A DNA stretch of 18,671 nt from positions 1 to 18,671 of the forward strand of contig CAKPZX010000034.1 in assembly GCA_934215455.1 (NCBI GenBank), read 5' to 3'. Made by a program: the position numbers and the translations under genes. Shown here piece by piece: positions 1 to 7,610 of this stretch. The first letter of the stretch is position 1, and every line of letters starts with the position of its first letter. Under the pieces are notes generated by a model that was given only the letters and a program-made list of their open reading frames with translations, did not search any database and was not told where the DNA came from. The stretch is from an uncultured Streptococcus sp. Its GTDB lineage: Bacteria; Bacillota; Bacilli; Lactobacillales; Streptococcaceae.

Positions 1-407
1 CGTTTGATACAGCGGTTCATGACGATATCTTCTCGTCCAGCTCCACGAAGGATTTCTTCTGCTTCTTGATTTTCCAGCTCCAATTGTGCCCAGAAAATTT
101 TCGCATCCGTCTCAATAAAATCACGTGCCACATCTGGTAAAAACTCACTGCGACGGTATACATCAACGATATCGACAGGGAATGGAATCTCCTGTAAGCT
201 AGCATACACCGTTTCTCCAAGGATTTGGCCACCAGCTGCACGAGGATTAACGGGAATAATCCGATAGCCCCGTTCTTGCATCTCCTTGCTGACACGATGA
301 CTGGTCGTCTCTTCACGGTCAGATAATCCAACTACAGCGATGATCTTGCTCGTTTCTAGGTAATGTTTGATAATGCCATCACTAGGATTGCGAAATGAAT
401 AAGCCAT
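1..407 (-). CDS. CoA-binding protein (YccU-like), 3' end outside window
   Basis: I translated this frame by hand; it begins MAYSFRNPSDGIIKHYLE and stays open for 135 codons to the window edge, so the C-terminus is missing. The N-terminal Rossmann-type segment (about residues 22-60, with IIAVVGLSD and then GYRIIPVNPRAAGG) is typical of the CoA-binding domain of small COG1832 proteins of about 140 residues. Such proteins are predicted cytosolic and bind CoA or acyl-CoA; their role is poorly defined. The start at 407 is supported by a Shine-Dalgarno GGAG 7 nt upstream. It lies downstream of polA in the same direction, but a terminator-like hairpin and its own promoter separate the two, so it is probably transcribed independently. 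In pneumococci a gene of this family also follows polA (from memory). Confidence 0.85.
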   Translation of the reverse strand, partial: MAYSFRNPSDGIIKHYLETSKIIAVVGLSDREETTSHRVSKEMQERGYRIIPVNPRAAGGQILGETVYASLQEIPFPVDIVDVYRRSEFLPDVARDFIETDAKIFWAQLELENQEAEEILRGAGREDIVMNRCIK

Positions 408-444
408 AAGAATCTCCTTTTGTATGCGTTTCCTTTCTTTAAAT

Positions 445-471
445 AGTATAACAATACGGAAGGCATTGCAA
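445..471 (-). promoter_or_regulatory. Promoter of the CoA-binding gene
   Basis: On the minus strand a -10 TATACT (450-445) is preceded by TG-n (extended -10) and, 15 nt further upstream, by a -35-like TTGCAA (471-466). The predicted start of transcription is around 438, about 30 nt before the ATG at 407. Confidence 0.6.
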
Positions 472-480
472 GTGTTTGTC

Positions 481-520
481 ATTAAAAGCGGTAAGAAACT
501 AAAAAGTCTCCTACCGCTTT
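481..520 (-). terminator. Terminator downstream of polA
   Basis: A perfect 9-bp inverted repeat (AAAGCGGTA at 485-493 with TACCGCTTT at 512-520) with an 18-nt loop starts 22 nt after the polA stop. On the minus strand the stem is followed by TTTTAAT. The large loop and short U-tract make it a moderate rather than a strong terminator. Confidence 0.6.
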
Positions 521-541
521 CTGTTTTGAACAAACTCAATC

Positions 542-3187
542 TTATTTGGCTTCATACCATGTTTTGCCTTCATTTTCATCGGCTTCCAGTGGTACTGCAA
601 GTTCGATAGCGGATTCCATGGTCTCTTTGACGAGTTCTTTGATCGCTGCCAGTTCATCACTTGGCACTTGCAGAACGATTTCATCGTGCACTTGAAGAAG
701 CATCTTGGTCTTGTATGCTCCTCTTTCTAGCGCTTGGTCCAAGTGGATCATGGCAATTTTCAAGATGTCTGCTGCCGATCCTTGGATTGGTGAGTTGATA
801 GCTGTCCGCTCCGCAAAGCCTCGAACATTGAAGTTGCGAGAATTGATATCTGGAATCTCCCGACGACGCTTGAAGAGGGTCTCCACATAGCCTTTATCAC
901 GCGCTTCCCGTACCACTCTCTCCATATAGTCCTTGATGCCAGGGTAGCGTTCGAAGTAGGTATCAATGTAGGCCTTGGCTTCTTTTCGACTGATCCCTAA
1001 GTTGTTAGACAGTCCAAAGTCGGAAATTCCATAAACCACACCGAAGTTTACTGCCTTGGCATTGCGACGGTCATTCGGCGTCACATCTTCTGGTTTTTCA
1101 ATGTTGAAGACGCGCATAGCAGTCGATGTATGGATATCTGCCCCATGTTTAAAGGCATCAATCAAATGCTCATCTCCCGAAATATGGGCCAAGACGCGCA
1201 ATTCGATCTGTGAATAGTCCGAACTGAGCAAGACACTGTTTTCCTCTTCTGGGACAAAGGCCTTGCGAATGAGACGGCCTTGTTCCAAACGGACAGGAAT
1301 GTTTTGCAGGTTGGGATCCACGCTGGACAAGCGGCCTGTCTGCGTCAAATCCTGTACATAGCGGGTATGGATCTTCCCATCTTCCAAAATCCAATCTTGA
1401 AGACCGATGACATAGGTCGACTGGATCTTAGCAATTTGGCGGTATTCAAGAATCTTAGACACGATCGGTGCAATGGGAGCCAGGCGTTCCAAGACATCAA
1501 CGGCTGTTGAATAACCGGTTTTGGTCTTCTTAGTATATTCAAGAGGGAGTTCCAATTTTTCAAAGAGAATGACGCCCAATTGTTTTGGAGAATTGATGTT
1601 AAACTCTTCTCCTGCAAGCTCGTAGATTTCTTGGGTCAAGCGCTCCAAGACCACTTCGTTTTCCACCTGCATGTCTTCTAGGGACTGACGCTCTACCTTG
1701 ATCCCCGCGATTTCCATCTTGGCCAAAACAGCTGCTAGCGGTTGCTCCATATCATAGAGCAAATCTAGTTGGTCATGGGCCTGCAACTGCTCCATCATAG
1801 GCTCTTCGGTATCCAGTAGAACAGCGACTTTCCGTGCCAAATGCTCTAATAGGACCGCCTTCTCTGGAATAGCTTTTTTGACTCCCTTGCCATAAACGAC
1901 TTCGTCCAGCGGCAGCGCAATCTGACTATAGAGACTCGCAATGGTTGAAATTTCATTGTCCTCTACGGTCGACAAGAGATACTTGGCCAATCGACTGTCA
2001 AACGCGGGATTTTGAAGGGAAATGCCCAAGTGGCTGAGCAAAACCTTGGCCCGCTTGAAGTCATAGACCTTGAGGGGCGTTTTTTCGAGAAATTCTTTGA
2101 AAATCGGTGTTTGTAAAAGACCAGTATCTGTACTCGCGTAGAGCTGACCTTTGGTCCCCCATGCAAAACCGATGATGGGTTCCGTATGGTAATTGTCCCC
2201 AAAAATCTCAAAATGGAAGAAACTATCTTCCGTGAGCATATCTGAAGTGACTTGCTCGACTTCTGTATAGTCAATGGCTACAGGAGCTGCTTCTTCTCCA
2301 CTGAGATCCAAGGCCTGACGGAGTTGCTTGAAGCCCATCTCCTCATAAAACTTGGCGAGATTTTCTAGATGAGGGCCCGTATAGGTGATATCGTCCAGGC
2401 CAATCTCAATGGGTGCATTGGTATCAATGGTCGCGAGAGTCTTGGATAGATAGGCCTGCTCCTTGTCGTTGATGAGGTTTTCCTTCATCTTAGAAGCCTT
2501 CATCTCATCGATATGCTCGTAAATGCCATCGAGAGAGCCGTACTCTAGGAGTAGTTTAATCCCGGTCTTTTCTCCAATTTTGGTGACACCTGGGATATTA
2601 TCCGATTTATCTCCCATCAAGGCCTTGAGGTCGATAAATTGCTCTGGTGTCAGCCCCATCTTTTCTTTCAGATAGGCTGGAGTGAATTCTTCAAACTCTG
2701 CTACCCCTTTTTTGGAGATTTCCACCACCGTATTGTCATCCGTCAGCTGGATCAAATCCTTGTCCCCAGAGACAATGGTGACTTCAAAGGGTACTGAGGT
2801 AGCTTCTGCCATCTTATCAAGCGTTCCAATAATATCATCCGCTTCATACTGGGCCAGCTCATAATGGCGGATTCCCAAATGATCCAGTTGCTCACGAATG
2901 AAAGGAAACTGCTCGCGGAACTCATCTGGAGTTTTTGCACGGCCCCCTTTGTAGTCGGCATACATCTCCGTCCGAAAAGTCGTCTTTCCTGCATCAAAAG
3001 CAACGAGGACATGGGTTGGTTGGATGCGCTCCAAGAGATGGCTCAACATGAGATTAAAGCCATAGACCGCATTGGTATGCAGACCATTGGCATTTTTGAA
3101 GCGATCAATTTGATTATAGAGTGCGAAAAAGGCACGAAAAGCGACGGAAGACCCGTCGATGAGTAGTAATTTATTCTTTTTTTCCAT
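542..3187 (-). CDS. polA: DNA polymerase I
   Basis: This family A polymerase (881 aa from the chosen start) fills gaps and removes RNA primers in replication and repair. The N-terminal 5' nuclease domain (about 1-290) has LLIDGSSVAFRAFFAL, AFDAGKTTFR, YEADDIIGT, SGDKDLIQL and GDKSDNIPGV. The polymerase domain (about 480-881) has motif A DYSQIELR, motif B RRNAKAVNFGVVYG and motif C VHDE. The central 3'-5' exonuclease domain is degenerate: the DxE metal site is replaced by HFEIFGDN, so no proofreading is expected, as in other streptococcal PolA. I chose the ATG at 3187 (MEKKNKLLLIDG) because the family normally begins a few residues before LLIDG; an in-frame ATG 13 codons upstream would add an unrelated MYQRPCDSWYNRP extension. 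The usual length is about 877-880 aa. There is no clear Shine-Dalgarno sequence and the -10 box lies only 6 nt before the ATG. Confidence 0.97.
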   Translation of the reverse strand: MEKKNKLLLIDGSSVAFRAFFALYNQIDRFKNANGLHTNAVYGFNLMLSHLLERIQPTHVLVAFDAGKTTFRTEMYADYKGGRAKTPDEFREQFPFIREQLDHLGIRHYELAQYEADDIIGTLDKMAEATSVPFEVTIVSGDKDLIQLTDDNTVVEISKKGVAEFEEFTPAYLKEKMGLTPEQFIDLKALMGDKSDNIPGVTKIGEKTGIKLLLEYGSLDGIYEHIDEMKASKMKENLINDKEQAYLSKTLATIDTNAPIEIGLDDITYTGPHLENLAKFYEEMGFKQLRQALDLSGEEAAPVAIDYTEVEQVTSDMLTEDSFFHFEIFGDNYHTEPIIGFAWGTKGQLYASTDTGLLQTPIFKEFLEKTPLKVYDFKRAKVLLSHLGISLQNPAFDSRLAKYLLSTVEDNEISTIASLYSQIALPLDEVVYGKGVKKAIPEKAVLLEHLARKVAVLLDTEEPMMEQLQAHDQLDLLYDMEQPLAAVLAKMEIAGIKVERQSLEDMQVENEVVLERLTQEIYELAGEEFNINSPKQLGVILFEKLELPLEYTKKTKTGYSTAVDVLERLAPIAPIVSKILEYRQIAKIQSTYVIGLQDWILEDGKIHTRYVQDLTQTGRLSSVDPNLQNIPVRLEQGRLIRKAFVPEEENSVLLSSDYSQIELRVLAHISGDEHLIDAFKHGADIHTSTAMRVFNIEKPEDVTPNDRRNAKAVNFGVVYGISDFGLSNNLGISRKEAKAYIDTYFERYPGIKDYMERVVREARDKGYVETLFKRRREIPDINSRNFNVRGFAERTAINSPIQGSAADILKIAMIHLDQALERGAYKTKMLLQVHDEIVLQVPSDELAAIKELVKETMESAIELAVPLEADENEGKTWYEAK

Positions 3188-3191
3188 AGGC

Positions 3192-3202
3192 CTATTATAC
3201 CA
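3192..3202 (-). promoter_or_regulatory. polA promoter, extended -10 almost abutting the start codon
   Basis: On the minus strand TGGTATAAT (TATAAT at 3199-3194) is a perfect extended -10. No convincing -35 hexamer is seen 16-18 nt upstream. Transcription would be expected to start at or within a nucleotide or two of 3187, which is the A of the predicted polA ATG, implying a leaderless or near-leaderless mRNA. Confidence 0.55.
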
Positions 3203-3226
3203 CGAATCACAAGGTCTCTGGTACAT

Positions 3227-3251
3227 AAAAACTCTACCCTTTCGGGTAGAG
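3227..3251 (-). terminator. Intrinsic terminator of the small peptide/RNA locus
   Basis: A perfect 8-bp stem (CTCTACCC 3232-3239, GGGTAGAG 3244-3251) with a 4-nt loop is followed on the minus strand by TTTTT. It ends the short transcription unit upstream of polA and also shields polA from fucosidase read-through. On the plus strand no U-tract follows. Confidence 0.85.
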
Positions 3252-3291
3252 CCTTCTTTAGGAGTTTCTTATGAAAAATGAAGAGAAGTGT

Positions 3292-3363
3292 TTATTCGCC
3301 GTAACAAGAACCTTGTTGTGGCAATTTCTTAAAGCGTTTTGGATAATTAACTGAGATTTTCAT
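3292..3363 (-). CDS. Small 23-aa cationic peptide, function unknown
   Basis: This 23-residue frame begins MKISVNYPKRFKKLPQQG and ends SCYGE, then TAA. It is preceded by a good Shine-Dalgarno (GAGG, 8-9 nt before the ATG), a -10 TATACT about 30 nt upstream, and followed 40 nt after the stop by an intrinsic terminator, so it forms a self-contained unit. The N-terminal two thirds are rich in Lys/Arg (net positive) and the C-terminus is Gln-Gly-Ser-Cys-Tyr-Gly-Glu. There is no signal peptide, transmembrane segment or double-glycine leader. I do not recognise the peptide. It could be a regulatory or pheromone-like peptide, a peptide modified after translation, or the coding part of a dual-function RNA. 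A 27-codon frame on the opposite strand (3271-3354) also has a good SD; the minus-strand frame is preferred because promoter and terminator point that way. Confidence 0.45.
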   Translation of the reverse strand: MKISVNYPKRFKKLPQQGSCYGE

Positions 3364-3395
3364 TTTCTGTACCTCATTTCTTATTGGATGAGTAC

Positions 3396-3428
3396 AGTAT
3401 ACTAGAGAAACCTAAACGATTCCTTATA
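3396..3428 (-). promoter_or_regulatory. Promoter of the small peptide/RNA locus, weak CiaR-like repeat
   Basis: On the minus strand a -10 TATACT (3401-3396) lies 9 nt downstream of TTTAGG (3416-3411), which is itself 6 nt downstream of TATAAG (3428-3423). This resembles the CiaR direct repeat (TTTAAG, 5 nt, TTTAAG, about 10 nt, -10) but has one mismatch in each half and one extra base in the spacer, so CiaR control is only a possibility. No TTGACA-like -35 is present. Confidence 0.4.
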
Positions 3429-3444
3429 GAAAGCTTCAAGAAAA

Positions 3445-4908
3445 CTAAAAGCTGAGGCGCAAAACACGCGGTTGTTTTTTTCTGCAAGCTGGTAACTGAA
3501 GATGGAGCCCTGTCTCATCTTGACTCCAAGAAAGGGGCTGGCTTTCTCCAAGGAGCTCCACCTTTTGAATGTGCGCATGAAGAATTCTCGGTTGCTTGAG
3601 ATCATAGGCGAGAGACGGCAAGATCATCTCTTCTGTCCTACCACTTGGTTCCAGCTGGATAGCATAAAGAAAGCCATCACGCATGGTATAGCGGAAATCT
3701 TGACTGGTATAGAGTGGCGCTTCTCCATCTGAGAAGGAACCTTCCTGGGTCTCAGTCGGTCCGTCCGATGACACCCGCCAAGGCCGACTCTGATAAATGG
3801 CTTCTCCATTTACCGCCAGCCAGTCCCCGATCTCTGTGAGGATGTCTTGGTCTTGCTCAGGGATCGTGCCATCTGCCTTGGGTCCAATATTGAGCAGAAG
3901 ATTGCCATTTTTGGCTACAACATCAACTAAATTTTGTAGCAATTCCTTACTGGTCTTGTAGGCTAAATCCTGGGTATAACACCAAGAATTACGGGCGATC
4001 GCGGTATCCATTTGCCACGGAAAGGCTTGCGTCTCTCCGTATCCTCCCCGCTCCATCTCAACGATTCCTGAACCGAAAGGGAGGGCATCCTGTTTGTAAC
4101 AAACAGCCACCTTGCGATCCTCTTGTGCTGCTAGATTGTAATAATAAGCCAAAAAGCGCATCAAGTAGGGACGGAAACTCTCATGCTGGATCCACCAGTC
4201 AAAATAAAGGAGCTCTGGCTGGTAGTCCCGCACCAGCTCACAGGTTCGCAACAGCCAATCTTCCAAGAATTCTTTACTTGGATAGGGCTTGGAGGTGAGA
4301 TCGAAATGATCTTTGGGCTCTGGCTCCGCTGGCCAATAAAGGCTGTCTCTTGGGACTTCTTGCGGAATGTCACTGATGAATTCCTTGCCATGTGAAAAGA
4401 AAAACTGGTGCTCTGCCCGGTGAGAGGAGGTACAGAAGTGCAGGCCACGTTTTTCTGCTTCCTCCCTCAGCTCCTCTAAGACATCTCGTCTCGGCCCCAT
4501 TTCTAGGCTATTATAAGGCGAGAGAGTAGAGGCATACATCTGAAAACCATCGTGGTGCTCCGCAACTGGAAAAAGATACTGGGCTCCCGCTTTTTGAAAG
4601 AGATCCAGCCAAGATGCCGGATCAAAGCGATCGGCTGTAAAAAGAGGAATGAGATCCTTGTAACCAAAGCTCACCTGATCTCCAAAATGCTCTCGATGAT
4701 AGTCACAGCAAGGATTCCCTTGGATATACATATTTCGTGAATACCATTCCGAACCAAAGGCAGGTACACTGTAGACGCCCCAGTGGATAAAGATCCCAAA
4801 CTTGGCATCCCGATACCAATCTGGACAGACTTGATGGCTAAGAGAGTCCCAGGTAGGTTCAAAAGGACCTGACTGGACAACTTGATCAATCTCTTCAAGG
4901 TTTATCAT
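3445..4908 (-). CDS. GH29 alpha-L-fucosidase, cytoplasmic
   Basis: This 487-residue protein resembles glycoside hydrolase family 29, which removes alpha-linked L-fucose from host-type glycans with retention. Typical features are YRDAKFGIFIHWGVYSVPAFGSEWY (about 32-56; the HWG is an active-site landmark), AEHHDGF (117-122) and LYFDWW, where D237 aligns with the family nucleophile. A general acid/base is not assigned by eye. There is no signal peptide, so it probably acts on imported oligosaccharides. I chose the ATG at 4908 (MINLEEIDQ) because AGGAG lies upstream at the right distance; the open frame extends 31 more codons but without family similarity. It lies between the trp operon and polA with no sugar transporter or regulator beside it, so it looks like a single-gene unit. 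No clear terminator follows its stop, so some transcripts may read through to the hairpin at 3251-3227. Confidence 0.85.
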   Translation of the reverse strand: MINLEEIDQVVQSGPFEPTWDSLSHQVCPDWYRDAKFGIFIHWGVYSVPAFGSEWYSRNMYIQGNPCCDYHREHFGDQVSFGYKDLIPLFTADRFDPASWLDLFQKAGAQYLFPVAEHHDGFQMYASTLSPYNSLEMGPRRDVLEELREEAEKRGLHFCTSSHRAEHQFFFSHGKEFISDIPQEVPRDSLYWPAEPEPKDHFDLTSKPYPSKEFLEDWLLRTCELVRDYQPELLYFDWWIQHESFRPYLMRFLAYYYNLAAQEDRKVAVCYKQDALPFGSGIVEMERGGYGETQAFPWQMDTAIARNSWCYTQDLAYKTSKELLQNLVDVVAKNGNLLLNIGPKADGTIPEQDQDILTEIGDWLAVNGEAIYQSRPWRVSSDGPTETQEGSFSDGEAPLYTSQDFRYTMRDGFLYAIQLEPSGRTEEMILPSLAYDLKQPRILHAHIQKVELLGESQPLSWSQDETGLHLQLPACRKKQPRVLRLSF

Positions 4909-4939
4909 TCTCTTCTCCTCTTTTCTTGTTACTATCTCT

Positions 4940-4978
4940 ATTGTAACGAGAAAGCCTCGTTTGTAAAGACAAACGAGG
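4940..4978 (-). promoter_or_regulatory. Fucosidase promoter with overlapping inverted repeats
   Basis: On the minus strand TTTACA (4967-4962), 16 nt and TACAAT (4945-4940) form a good promoter. A 10-bp perfect inverted repeat (CCTCGTTTGT at 4955-4964, ACAAACGAGG at 4969-4978) is centred on the -35. A second, overlapping repeat (AACGAG and CTCGTT on the minus strand) covers the spacer. The arrangement suggests a repressor operator, but the longer repeat could also act as part of a trp read-through terminator. Confidence 0.55.
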
Positions 4979-5003
4979 GGAATGTTTAAAATAGTAGACA
5001 AAG

Positions 5004-5027
5004 AGCTTGATCTAGGAGAATCAAGCT
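5004..5027 (-). terminator. Probable terminator of the trp operon
   Basis: An 8-bp inverted repeat (AGCTTGAT 5004-5011, ATCAAGCT 5020-5027) starts 23 nt after the trpA stop. On the minus strand it is followed by CTCTTTGTCTACTATTTT, a poor and interrupted U-tract, so termination may be weak; the repeat at 4955-4978 may add to it. Confidence 0.45.
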
Positions 5028-5049
5028 GATGATGAATGAAATGAAACTT

Positions 5050-5826
5050 CTAGCCCTTCACTGCTTGAGAAATAAAACGAGCGATGGCATCTGTCTCCCC
5101 TTGGTGGAGAGCCTTAACGATTTTGGACCCCACAATCACTCCATCCGAGACCTTGTTGAAACGGTGAACATCCTCCATGCTGGAAACTCCAAAACCTGTT
5201 AAAACAGGAATGGACGCTATTTCGTGTAATTGGGCCAAGTGATGGTCCAAGTCATCTCGATAGCTACCAGCTTTCCCCGTCACTCCATTGACAGCAACGG
5301 CATAGATAAATCCTTCTGCATCTTGGATCAATTTCTTTTGACGCTCGATTCCTGTGGTTAAGCTCACTAGTGGCACCAAAGCAATGTCTTTATCCACTAT
5401 TAGAGGCTCTACCAGATCCGCATGCTCATGAGGAAGATCCGGAATAATCACTCCCTTGACCGCTGTTCCTTCTACATCTCTAAAGAAGTTTTCGAGCCCA
5501 TATTGGAACAAGGGGTTGAAATAGGTCATGATGACCAAAGGAACACTTGTCTCTAAGTGCTGGATCGTTTGCACCAGTTCCTCTGTCGTCGTCCCATGGG
5601 CTAAACTTCGTAGTCCCGCCTCTTCAATCACAGGGCCATCTGCCACCGGATCCGAAAAAGGAATGCCAACCTCAATAGCTGAGACACCAAGCTCCTCCAA
5701 AAATTGGATGGTTTCCTGCAGACCTGCCAAGCCTTTTTCATGATCTCCTGCCATAATATAAGGAACAAAGATCCCTTGCTGCTGGTCTTTCAGCTTTTGT
5801 AAATGCTCTGTTAAGGTCTTTCCCAT
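5050..5826 (-). CDS. trpA: Tryptophan synthase alpha chain
   Basis: This 258-residue TIM-barrel protein cleaves indole-3-glycerol phosphate to indole and glyceraldehyde 3-phosphate and passes indole to TrpB inside the alpha2-beta2 complex. The catalytic pair is visible: E52 in [12 protein letters not shown] and D63 in VADGP (equivalent to E. coli E49 and D60). The phosphate-binding region includes LTGFGVSS, and length is normal. Its ATG follows the trpB stop by one nucleotide and has AGGAG 6 nt upstream, so it is probably translationally coupled. It is the last gene of the trp operon. Confidence 0.98.
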   Translation of the reverse strand: MGKTLTEHLQKLKDQQQGIFVPYIMAGDHEKGLAGLQETIQFLEELGVSAIEVGIPFSDPVADGPVIEEAGLRSLAHGTTTEELVQTIQHLETSVPLVIMTYFNPLFQYGLENFFRDVEGTAVKGVIIPDLPHEHADLVEPLIVDKDIALVPLVSLTTGIERQKKLIQDAEGFIYAVAVNGVTGKAGSYRDDLDHHLAQLHEIASIPVLTGFGVSSMEDVHRFNKVSDGVIVGSKIVKALHQGETDAIARFISQAVKG

Positions 5827-5827
5827 C

Positions 5828-7033
5828 TTATTCTCCTCTCTCTTGTTCTAGGCGGTCTTTGACTTGTACCACATCTTTATCCCCACGACCTGATAAGCAA
5901 ACGATCATAGATTTTTCAGGCCCCATCTCCTTGGCCAATTTCACCGCATAGGCGATAGCGTGGCTCGATTCCAAAGCTGGAATGATTCCTTCTACTTTCG
6001 AAAGCAATTGAAAGGCTTCTAGGGCTTCTTGGTCTGTCACAGGCACATAGGTTGCCCGCTTGATGTCATGGAAATAAGAATGCTCTGGCCCAATCCCAGG
6101 GTAATCAAGACCTGCTGAAATCGAGAAAGCTTCTAAAATCTGTCCATGCGCATCCTGTAACACATCCATCAAGGCACCGTGAAGGACTCCCGGACGCCCC
6201 TTGGTCAAGGTTGCTGCATGCTGGTCTGTATCTACCCCAAGCCCAGCGGCCTCTGCCCCATACATGGCAACAGATGTATCTTCAACAAAAGGATAAAAGA
6301 GCCCAATAGCGTTCGATCCGCCTCCTACACAGGCTAGGACGGCATCTGGTAGCGCACCATCATTTTGCTCTGCAAATTGGCGTTTGGCTTCCCTGCCGAT
6401 GACACTTTGAAAATCACGGACAATCTCTGGGAATGGATGAGGTCCTAGAGCAGAACCCATGATATAGTGGGTATCCTCCACATTTGCTACCCAGGCTCTG
6501 AGGGCAGCATTGACCGCATCCTTGAGGACACGCGACCCATCTGTTACTGATTGAACCTTGGCGCCCAATAACTCCATCCGAAAGACATTGAGGGCTTGGC
6601 GTTTGACATCTTCTTCCCCCATGTAGATGGTGCATTCCATATCAAATAAAGCAGCAGCCGTTGCCGTTGCAACACCATGCTGTCCCGCCCCTGTTTCTGC
6701 GATGATCTTCTTTTTGCCCATCCGGTGTGCCAATAAAACCTGTCCTAGGGCATTATTAATTTTATGAGCCCCTGTGTGGTTGAGGTCTTCCCTTTTAAGA
6801 AAAATCTTGGCTCCACCGACATACTTGGTTAAATTTTTAGCGTAATAGAGCGGTGTTTCCCGACCGACATATTGTTTCAGAAGCTGATCCAATTCTGCTT
6901 GAAAAGAAGGATCTGCTTGACTTTCTCTGTAGGCTTCTTCTAATTCTAAAACTGCTGTCATCAAGGTTTCAGGGACAAATCGTCCCCCGAACCGCCCGTA
7001 AAATCCGTTTTGATCTGGTTGTTTATATGCCAT
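5828..7033 (-). CDS. trpB: Tryptophan synthase beta chain
   Basis: This 401-residue PLP enzyme condenses indole with L-serine to give tryptophan. K91 in [13 protein letters not shown] is the PLP lysine, E113 in AETGAGQHG is the conserved catalytic glutamate, and GGGSN (237-241) binds the PLP phosphate. It is of the TrpB1 type that pairs with TrpA, with normal length and no missing residues. The start has AAAGGG about 6 nt upstream and lies inside the end of trpF (11-nt overlap), while its stop is 1 nt from trpA. Regulation is by the T-box at the head of the operon. Confidence 0.98.
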   Translation of the reverse strand: MAYKQPDQNGFYGRFGGRFVPETLMTAVLELEEAYRESQADPSFQAELDQLLKQYVGRETPLYYAKNLTKYVGGAKIFLKREDLNHTGAHKINNALGQVLLAHRMGKKKIIAETGAGQHGVATATAAALFDMECTIYMGEEDVKRQALNVFRMELLGAKVQSVTDGSRVLKDAVNAALRAWVANVEDTHYIMGSALGPHPFPEIVRDFQSVIGREAKRQFAEQNDGALPDAVLACVGGGSNAIGLFYPFVEDTSVAMYGAEAAGLGVDTDQHAATLTKGRPGVLHGALMDVLQDAHGQILEAFSISAGLDYPGIGPEHSYFHDIKRATYVPVTDQEALEAFQLLSKVEGIIPALESSHAIAYAVKLAKEMGPEKSMIVCLSGRGDKDVVQVKDRLEQERGE

Positions 7034-7610
7034 GCTTGACCCTTTCTATAAATCGTTTTATCTTTTCTTGATCTTTTATTCCATTTGTCTCGACCCCACT
7101 GGATACATCCACCGCATAAGGATGAAAGAAGCGAATGGCATCTGCTACATTATCTACCGTCAAGCCTCCTGCAATAAAGAAGGGCTTTGTAACGTTTTGA
7201 CTTTCGAGTTCTTGCCAGTTAAAAGTCTGCCCACTTCCTGCTACAGGAGCATCAAAGAGCAGATAATCGGCACTGGTCTCAGAAAGAGCTGTATCTTTCC
7301 CCACTTGAACAGCGCGAATCGTTTGTTGGGGAAACTCTTGCAAGATGGTTTCATCCATCGGTCCATGCACTTGTATCAGGTCCAAGCCCACAACTTGGCA
7401 AGCTTGCTCCACTTCTTCTCTTTGTGGTGATACAAAAACACCGACTTTTTGAACCCCCTTTGGAATCCCTGTAGCCAACTCCCGGGCTTGCTCCAGCGTG
7501 ACTTGCCGTTTGCTTGGTGCAAAGACAAAACCAATGTAGTCCGCACCGGCATCAACAGCTGTCTGGACAGCTTCCGGAGTGGACAATCCGCAAATTTTAA
7601 CCTTTGTCAA
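7023..7610 (-). CDS. trpF: Phosphoribosylanthranilate isomerase, TTG start
   Basis: This 195-residue TIM-barrel enzyme isomerises phosphoribosylanthranilate to CdRP, the third tryptophan step. The conserved opening VKICGLS carries the catalytic Cys7; the general acid corresponds to D120 in [17 protein letters not shown] and VDVSSGVE bind phosphate. The gene starts with TTG at 7610, not ATG: AAGGAG lies 7 nt upstream and the protein begins (M)TKVKICG as in homologues. It overlaps the end of trpC by 14 nt and the start of trpB by 11 nt, so translation is probably coupled both ways. Length is normal for a monofunctional TrpF. Confidence 0.97.
   Translation of the reverse strand: MTKVKICGLSTPEAVQTAVDAGADYIGFVFAPSKRQVTLEQARELATGIPKGVQKVGVFVSPQREEVEQACQVVGLDLIQVHGPMDETILQEFPQQTIRAVQVGKDTALSETSADYLLFDAPVAGSGQTFNWQELESQNVTKPFFIAGGLTVDNVADAIRFFHPYAVDVSSGVETNGIKDQEKIKRFIERVKHGI

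Larger units (their letters stand above)
3227..3389 (-). ncRNA. Candidate small RNA (~163 nt), possibly dual-function
   Basis: The -10 box at 3401-3396 predicts a start near 3389, and the hairpin with TTTTT at 3251-3227 ends the unit, giving about 163 nt. The 5' part encodes a 23-codon frame with its own ribosome binding site. The 3' part reads TTTTTCATAA then GAAACTCCTAA, the complement of a Shine-Dalgarno/AUG region, placed just before the terminator stem. The csRNA-like gene at 12711-12807 has the same arrangement and a very similar sequence there. CiaR-type csRNAs are known to pair with SD/AUG regions of target mRNAs; extending that to this locus is inference. It could instead be simply a short mRNA. 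Confidence 0.45.

Noticed and set aside
17..331. Minus-strand 104-codon frame in the first 330 bases
   Set aside because: It is an out-of-frame shadow of the CoA-binding protein gene, whose frame gives a recognisable family sequence with an SD-supported start.
3188..3226. Longer PolA start adding 13 residues (MYQRPCDSWYNRP)
   Set aside because: The ATG at 3226 lies upstream of the only good -10 box, overlaps the previous terminator region and adds no family similarity.
3271..3354. Plus-strand 27-codon frame (MKNEEKCLFAVTRTLLWQ...) with SD AGGAG
   Set aside because: Promoter, terminator U-tract and the alternative peptide all favour the minus strand; the SD/ATG looks like the complement of an antisense RNA segment. 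Not fully excluded.
4941..4970. Catabolite repression (cre) site near the fucosidase promoter
   Set aside because: The sequence does not fit TGNAANCGNNNNCA when aligned; only the inverted repeats stand out.
4909..5001. Longer fucosidase start at 5001
   Set aside because: It would lie upstream of the promoter at 4940-4967 and has no SD; the ATG at 4908 has AGGAG.
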